64,000 bases of DNA. It comes from Sepiola atlantica (lineage: Eukaryota; Mollusca; Cephalopoda; Sepiida; Sepiolidae). The position numbers and the translations under genes are program-made. The notes below the pieces were generated by a model. It was given only the letters and a program-made list of their open reading frames with translations. It was not told the origin of the DNA and did no database searches. The stretch lies in assembly GCA_963556195.1 (NCBI GenBank), contig OY744522.1:34720443-34784442 (forward strand), read 5' to 3'. Of this stretch, positions 56,501 to 64,000 are shown piece after piece. The number at the start of each line of letters is the position of its first letter. Position 1 is the first letter of the stretch.

Positions 56501-59500
56501 AAGTAACAAAATTAATTGTTCATTTGAAAGTTTCATTAGTAAAGTAACAAAATTAATTGTTCATTGAAAGTTCCATTAGTAAAGTAACAAAATTAATTGT
56601 TCATTTGAAAGTTCCATTAGTAAAGTAACAAAATTAATTGTTCATTTGAAAGTTCCATTAGTAAAGTAACAAAATTAATTGTTCATTGAAAGTTCCATTA
56701 GTAAAGTAACAAAATTAATTGTTCATTTGAAAGTTCCATTAGTAAAGTAACAAAATTAATTGTTCATTTGAAAGTTCCATTAGTAAAGTAACAAAATTAA
56801 TTGTTCATTTGAAAGTTCCATTAGTAAAGTAACAAAATTAATTGTTCATTTGAAAGTTCCATTAGTAAAGTAACAAAATTAATTGTTCATTTGAAAGTTC
56901 CATTAGTAAAGTAACAAAATTAATTGTTCATTTGAAAGTTCCATTAGTAAAGTAACAAAATTAATTGTTCATTTGAAAGTTCCATTAGTAAAGTAACAAA
57001 ATTAATTGTTCATTTGAAAGTTCCATTAGTAAAGTAACAAAATTAATTGTTCATTTGAAAGTTCCATTAGTAAAGTAACAAAATTAATTGTTCATTTGAA
57101 AGTTCCATTAGTAAAGTAACAAATTAATTGTTCATTTGAAAGTTCCATTAGTAAAGTAACAAAATTAATTGTTCATTTGAAAGTTCCATTAGTAAAGTAA
57201 CAAATTAATTGTTCATTTGAAAGTTCCATTAGTAAAGTAACAAAATTAATTGTTCATTTGAAAGTTCCATTAGTAAAGTAACAAAATTAATTGTTCATTT
57301 GAAAGTTCCATTAGTAAAGTAACAAAATTAATTGTTCATTTGAAAGTTCCATTAGTAAAGTAACAAAATTAATTGTTCATTTGAAAGTTCCATTAGTAAA
57401 GTAACAAAATTAATTGTTCATTTGAAAGTTCCATTAGTAAAGTAACAAAATTAATTGTTCATTTGAAAGTTCCATTAGTAAAGTAACAAAATTAATTGTT
57501 CATTTGAAAGTTCCATTAGTAAAGTAACAAAATTAATTGTTCATTTGAAAGTTCCATTAGTAAAGTAACAAAATTAATTGTTCATTTGAAAGTTCCATTA
57601 GTAAAGTAACAAAATTAATTGTTCATTTGAAAGTTCCATTAGTAAAGTAACAAAATTAATTGTTCATTTGAAAGTTCCATTAGTAAAGTAACAAAATTAA
57701 TTGTTCATTTGAAAGTTCCATTAGTAAAGTAACAAAATTAATTGTTCATTTGAAAGTTCCATTAGTAAAGTAACAAATTAATTGTTCATTTGAAAGTTCC
57801 ATTAGTAAAGTAACAAAATTAATTGTTCATTTGAAAGTCCCATTAGTAAAGTAACAAAATTAATTGTTCATTTGAAAGTTCCATTAGTAAAGTAACAAAA
57901 TTAATTGTTCATTTGAAAGTTCCATTAGTAAAGTAACAAAATTAATTGTTCATTTGAAAGTTCCATTAGTAAAGTAACAAAATTAATTGTTCATTTGAAA
58001 GTTCCATTAGTAAAGTAACAAAATTAATTGTTCATTTGAAAGTTCCATTAGTAAAGTAACAAAATTAATTGTTCATTTGAAAGTTCCATTAGTAAAGTAA
58101 CAAAAATTAATTGTCATTTGAAAGTTCCATTAGTAAAGTAACAAAATTAATTGTTCATTTGAAAGTTCCATTAGTAAAGTAACAAAATTAATTGTTCATT
58201 TGAAAGTTCCATTAGTAAAGTAACAAAATTAATTGTTCATTTGAAAGTTCCATTAGTAAAGTAACAAAATTAATTGTTCATTTGAAAGTTCCATTAGTAA
58301 AGTAACAAAATTAATTGTTCATTTGAAAGTTCCATTAGTAAAGTAACAAAATTAATTGTTCATTTGAAAGTTCCATTAGTAAAGTAACAAAATTAATTGT
58401 TCATTTGAAAGTTCCATTAGTAAAGTAACAAAATTAATTGTTCATTTGAAAGTTCCATTAGTAAAGTAACAAAATTAATTGTTCATTTGAAAGTTCCATT
58501 AGTAAAGTAACAAAATTAATTGTTCATTTGAAAGTTCCATTAGTAAAGTAACAAAATTAATTGTTCATTTGAAAGTTCCATTAGTAAAGTAACAAAATTA
58601 ATTGTTCATTTGAAAGTTCCATTAGTAAAGTAACAAAATTAATTGTTCATTTGAAAGTTCCATTAGTAAAGTAACAAAATTAATTGTTCATTTGAAAGTT
58701 CCATTAGTAAAGTAACAAAATTAATTGTTCATTTGAAAGTTCCATTAGTAAAGTAACAAAATTAATTGTTCATTTGAAAGTTCCATTAGTAAAGTAACAA
58801 AATTAATTGTTCATTTGAAAGTTCCATTAGTAAAGTAACAAAAGTAATTGTTCATTTGAAAGTTCCATTAGTAAAGTAACAAAATTAATTGTTCATTTGA
58901 AAGTTCCATTAGTAAAGTAACAAAATTAATTGTTCATTTGAAAGTTCCATTAGTAAAGTAACAAAATTAATTGTTCATTTGAAAGTTCCATTAGTAAAGT
59001 AACAAAATTAATTGTTCATTTGAAAGTTCCATTAGTAAAGTAACAAAATTAATTGTTCATTTGAAAGTTCCATTAGTAAAGTAACAAAATTAATTGTTCA
59101 TTTGAAAGTTCCATTAGTAAAGTAACAAAATTAATTGTTCATTTGAAAGTTCCATTAGTAAAGTAACAAAATTAATTGTTCATTTGAAAGTTCCATTAGT
59201 AAAGTAACAAAATTAATTGTTCATTTGAAAGTTCCATTAGTAAAGTAACAAAATTAATTGTTCATTTGAAAGTTCCATTAGTAAAGTAACAAAATTAATT
59301 GTTCATTTGAAAGTTCCATTAGTAAAGTAACAAAATTAATTGTTCATTTGAAAGTTCCATTAGTAAAGTAACAAAATTAATTGTTCATTTGAAAGTTCCA
59401 TTAGTAAAGTAACAAAATTAATTGTTCATTTGAAAGTTCCATTAGTAAAGTAACAAAAATTAATTGTTCATTTGAAAGTTCCATTAGTAAAGTAACAAAA

Positions 59501-62500
59501 TTAATTGTTCATTTGAAAGTTCCATTAGTAAAGTAACAAAATTAATTGTTCATTTGAAAGTTCCATTAGTAAAGTAACAAAATTAATTGTTCATTTGAAA
59601 GTTCCATTAGTAAAGTAACAAAATTAATTGTTCATTTGAAAGTTCCATTAGTAAAGTAACAAAATTAATTGTTCATTTGAAAGTTCCATTAGTAAAGTAA
59701 CAAAATTAATTGTTCATTTGAAAGTTCCATTAGTAAAGTAACAAAATTAATTGTTCATTTGAAAGTTCCATTAGTAAAGTAACAAATTAATTGTTCATTT
59801 GAAAGTTCCATTAGTAAAGTAACAAAATTAATTGTTCATTTGAAAGTTCCATTAGTAAAGTAACAAAATTAATTGTTCATTTGAAAGTTCCATTAGTAAA
59901 GTAACAAAATTAATTGTTCATTTGAAAGTTCCATTAGTAAAGTAACAAAATTAATTGTTCATTTGAAAGTTCCATTAGTAAAGTAACAAAATTAATTGTT
60001 CATTTGAAAGTTCCATTAGTAAAGTAACAAAATTAATTGTTCATTTGAAAGTTCCATTAGTAAAGTAACAAAATTAATTGTTCATTTGAAAGTTCCATTA
60101 GTAAAGTAACAAAAGTAATTGTTCATTTGAAAGTTCCATTAGTAAAGTAACAAAATTAATTGTTCATTTGAAAGTTCCATTAGTAAAGTAACAAAATTAA
60201 TTGTTCATTTGAAAGTTCCATTAGTAAAGTAACAAAATTAATTGTTCATTTGAAAGTTCCATTAGTAAAGTAACAAAAGTAATTGTTCATTTGAAAGTTC
60301 CAATTAGTAAAGTAACAAAATTAATTGTTCATTTGAAAGTTCCATTAGTAAAGTAACAAATGTAATGTTCATTTGAAAGTTCCATTATAAAGTAACAAAA
60401 TTAATTGTTCATTTGAAAGTTCCATTAGTAAAGTAACAAAATTAATTGTTCATTTGAAAGTTCCATTAGTAAAGTAACAAAATTAATTGTTCATTTGAAA
60501 GTTCCATTAGTAAAGTAACAAAATTAATTGTTCATTTGAAAGTTCCATTAGTAAAGTAACAAAATTAATTGTTCATTTGAAAGTTCCATTAGTAAAGTAA
60601 CAAAATTAATTGTTCATTTGAAAGTTCCATTAGTAAAGTAACAAAATTAATTGTTCATTTGAAAGTTCCATTAGTAAAGTAACAAAATTAATTGTTCATT
60701 TGAAAGTTCCATTAGTAAAGTAACAAAATTAATTGTTCATTTGAAAGTTCCATTAGTAAAGTAACAAAATTAATTGTTCATTTGAAAGTTCCATTAGTAA
60801 AGTAACAAAATTAATTGTTCATTTGAAAGTTCCATTAGTAAAGTAACAAAATTAATTGTTCATTTGAAAGTTCCATTAGTAAAGTAACAAAATTAATTGT
60901 TCATTTGAAAGTTCCATTAGTAAAGTAACAAAATTAATTGTTCATTTGAAAGTTCCATTAGTAAAGTAACAAAATTAATTGTTCATTTGAAAGTTCCATT
61001 AGTAAAGTAACAAAATTAATTGTTCATTTGAAAGTTCCATTAGTAAAGTAACAAAATTAATTGTTCATTTGAAAGTTCCATTAGTAAAGTAACAAAATTA
61101 ATTGTTCATTTGAAAGTTCCATTAGTAAAGTAACAAAATTAATTGTTCATTTGAAAGTTCCATTAGTAAAGTAACAAAATTAATTGTTCATTTGAAAGTT
61201 CCATTAGTAAAGTAACAAAATTAATTGTTCATTTGAAAGTTCCATTAGTAAAGTAACAAAATTAATTGTTCATTTGAAAGTTCCATTAGTAAAGTAACAA
61301 AATTAATTGTTCATTTGAAAGTTCCATTAGTAAAGTAACAAAATTAATTGTTCATTTGAAAGTTCCATTAGTAAAGTAACAAATTAATTGTTCATTTGAA
61401 AGTTCCATTAGTAAAGTAACAAAATTAATTGTTCATTTGAAAGTTCCATTAGTAAAGTAACAAAATTAATTGTTCATTTGAAAGTTCCATTAGTAAAGTA
61501 ACAAAATTAATTGTTCATTTGAAAGTTCCATTAGTAAAGTAACAAAATTAATTGTTCATTTGAAAGTTCCATTAGTAAAGTAACAAAATTAATTGTTCAT
61601 TTGAAAGTTCCATTAGTAAAGTAACAAAAGTAATTGTTCATTTGAAAGTTCCATTAGTAAAGTAACAAAATTAATTGTTCATTTGAAAGTTCCATTAGTA
61701 AAGTAACAAAATTAATTGTTCATTTGAAAGTTCCATTAGTAAAGTAACAAAATTAATTGTTCATTTGAAAGTTCCATTAGTAAAGTAACAAAATTAATTG
61801 TTCATTTGAAAGTTCCATTAGTAAAGTAACAAAATTAATTGTTCATTTGAAAGTTCCATTAGTAAAGTAACAAAATTAATTGTTCATTTGAAAGTTCCAT
61901 TAGTAAAGTAACAAAATTAATTGTTCATTTGAAAGTTCCATTAGTAAAGTAACAAAATTAATTGTTCATTTGAAAGTTCCATTAGTAAAGTAACAACATT
62001 AATTGTTCATTTGAAAGTTCCATTAGTAAAGTAACAAAATTAATTGTTCATTTGAAAGTTCCATTAGTAAAGTAACAAAATTAATTGTTCATTTGAAAGT
62101 TCCATTAGTAAAGTAACAAAATTAATTGTTCATTGAAAGTTCCATTAGTAAAGTAACAAAATTAATTGTTCATTTGAAAGTTCCATTAGTAAAGTAACAA
62201 AATTAATTGTTCATTTGAAAGTTCCATTAGTAAAGTAACAAAATTAATTGTTCATTTGAAAGTTCCATTAGTAAAGTAACAAAATTAATTGTTCATTTGA
62301 AAGTTCCATTAGTAAAGTAACAAAATTAATTGTTCATTTGAAAGTTCCATTAGTAAAGTAACAAAATTAATTGTTCATTTGAAAGTTCCATTAGTAAAGT
62401 AACAAAATTAATTGTTCATTTGAAAGTTCCATTAGTAAAGTAACAAAATTAATTGTTCATTTGAAAGTTCCATTAGTAAAGTAACAAAATTAATTGTTCA

Positions 62501-64000
62501 TTTGAAAGTTCCATTAGTAAAGTAACAAAATTAATTGTTCATTTGAAAGTTCCATTAGTAAAGTAACAAAATTAATTGTTCATTTGAAAGTTCCATTAGT
62601 AAAGTAACAAAATTAATTGTTCATTTGAAAGTTCCATTAGTAAAGTAACAAAATTAATTGTTCATTTGAAAGTTCCATTAGTAAAGTAACAAAATTAATT
62701 GTTCATTTGAAAGTTCCATTAGTAAAGTAACAAAATTAATTGTTCATTTGAAAGTTCCATTAGTAAAGTAACAAAATTAATTGTTCATTTGAAAGTTCCA
62801 TTAGTAAGTAACAAAATTAATTGTTCATTTGAAAGTTTCCATTAGTAAAGTAACAAAATTAATTGTTCATTTGAAAGTTCCATTAGTAAAGTAACAAAAT
62901 TAATTGTTCATTTGAAAGTTCCATTAGTAAAGTAACAAAATTAATTGTTCATTTGAAAGTTCCATTAGTAAAGTAACAAAATTAATTGTTCATTTGAAAG
63001 TTCCATTAGTAAAGTAACAAAATTAATTGTTCATTTGAAAGTTCCATTAGTAAAGTAACAAAATTAATTGTTCATTTGAAAGTTCCATTAGTAAAGTAAC
63101 AAAATTAATTGTTCATTTGAAAGTTCCATTAGTAAAGTAACAAAATTAATTGTTCATTTGAAAGTTCCATTAGTAAAGTAACAAAATTAATTGTTCATTT
63201 GAAAGTTCCATTAGTAAAGTAACAAAATTAATTGTTCATTTGAAAGTTCCATTAGTAAAGTAACAAAATTAATTGTTCATTTGAAAGTTCCATTAGTAAA
63301 GTAACAAAATTAATTGTTCATTTGAAAGTTCCATTAGTAAAGTAACAAAAGTAATTGTTCATTTGAAAGTTCCATTAGTAAAGTAACAAAATTAATTGTT
63401 CATTTGAAAGTTCCATTAGTAAAGTAACAAAATTAATTGTTCATTTGAAAGTTCCAATTAGTAAAGTAACAAAATTAATTGTTCATTTGAAAGTTCCATT
63501 AGTAAAGTAACAAAAGTAATTGTTCATTTGAAAGTTCCAATTAGTAAAGTAACAAAATTAATTGTTCATTTGAAAGTTCCATTAGTAAAGTAACAAAAGT
63601 AATTGTTCATTTGAAAGTTCCATTAGTAAAGTAACAAAATTAATTGTTCATTTGAAAGTTCCATTAGTAAAGTAACAAAATTAATTGTTCATTTGAAAGT
63701 TCCATTAGTAAAGTAACAAAATTAATTGTTCATTTGAAAGTTCCATTAGTAAAGTAACAAAATTAATTGTTCATTTGAAAGTTCCATTAGTAAAGTAACA
63801 AAATTAATTGTTCATTTGAAAGTTCCATTAGTAAAGTAACAAAATTAATTGTTCATTTGAAAGTTCCATTAGTAAAGTAACAAAATTAATTGTTCATTTG
63901 AAAGTTCCATTAGTAAAGTAACAAAATTAATTGTTCATTTGAAAGTTCCATTAGTAAAGTAACAAAATTAATTGTTCATTTGAAAGTTCCATTAGTAAAG
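53516..64000. repeat. 41-bp satellite, about 255 copies, open at right edge
   Basis: A strict 41-bp unit including TTCATTTGAAAGTTCCATTA and AGTAAAGTAACAAAATTAAT. Most units are identical. Recurrent variants are AAAGTAATT, TTCACATG (54553-55062), TTCTATT (mainly 55300-56410) and one-base indels. It has no open frame or promoter. The array continues beyond the window. Confidence 0.99.

Noticed and set aside
53516..64000. CRISPR-like regular repeats
   Set aside because: There are no unique spacers: the whole 41-bp period is repeated, the context is a eukaryotic intron, and no cas genes are present.

Overview
This is a eukaryotic, AT-rich, repeat-dominated window. I read it as animal genomic DNA, most likely from a mollusc and possibly a cephalopod. 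That guess rests on long introns, tRNA-derived SINEs, jockey/CR1-like and R2-like LINE debris, Helitron-like termini and long satellites. The sequence alone does not prove the species. There is no sign of a bacterial replicon, operon, CRISPR array or prophage.

One host gene runs through the window on the + strand. Seven consecutive exons with GT-AG borders and compatible phases lie at 7324-7391, 17351-17666, 24387-24570, 28758-28874, 34931-35080, 37833-37936 and 52112-52246. They total 1,074 nt (about 358 codons) and read as an internal part of HYDIN, the giant ASH-domain protein of the ciliary central pair. The encoded part holds three ASH/MSP-like modules and the start of a fourth. Exons fill only about 1.7% of the window. 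The gene continues beyond both ends.

Layout: 1-7323 is upstream intron or flank, with a LINE end fragment at the left edge, two SINE-like copies and a long minus-strand LINE (3968-6240). The 7392-17350 intron holds a decayed Ty3/gypsy element with short LTRs and a hAT-like insertion, RTE-like and R2-like LINE remnants, tandem repeats and SINEs. The 17667-24386 intron holds an 80-bp hairpin, a foldback transposon with an 8-bp target duplication, a solo LTR, a LINE RNase H remnant, a Helitron-like element and a 28-bp minisatellite carrying TCACGTGA. The 24571-28757 intron has an inverted pair of MITE copies and a SINE. The 28875-34930 and 35081-37832 introns each carry a 5'-truncated LINE.

The 37937-52111 intron is the most unusual part. 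It has a perfect 50-bp inverted repeat 23 bp after the exon, a Helitron-like element, and then a nearly unbroken satellite block. That block runs from a 30-bp repeat (1.8 kb), through a 215-bp mariner transposase scrap, to a GC-rich 24-27-bp repeat (8.3 kb), an 83-bp repeat and a 35-bp repeat, and ends at a Helitron-type terminus. The last intron (52247 onward) has a 135-bp repeat, a LINE tail and a very homogeneous 41-bp satellite that fills 53.5-64.0 kb and runs off the window.

I do not see a multi-gene novel system. The best leads are the satellites housed in introns of a ciliary gene, the repeat family that is open in all three minus frames and shows CpG-decay variants, and several uncatalogued-looking foldback elements.
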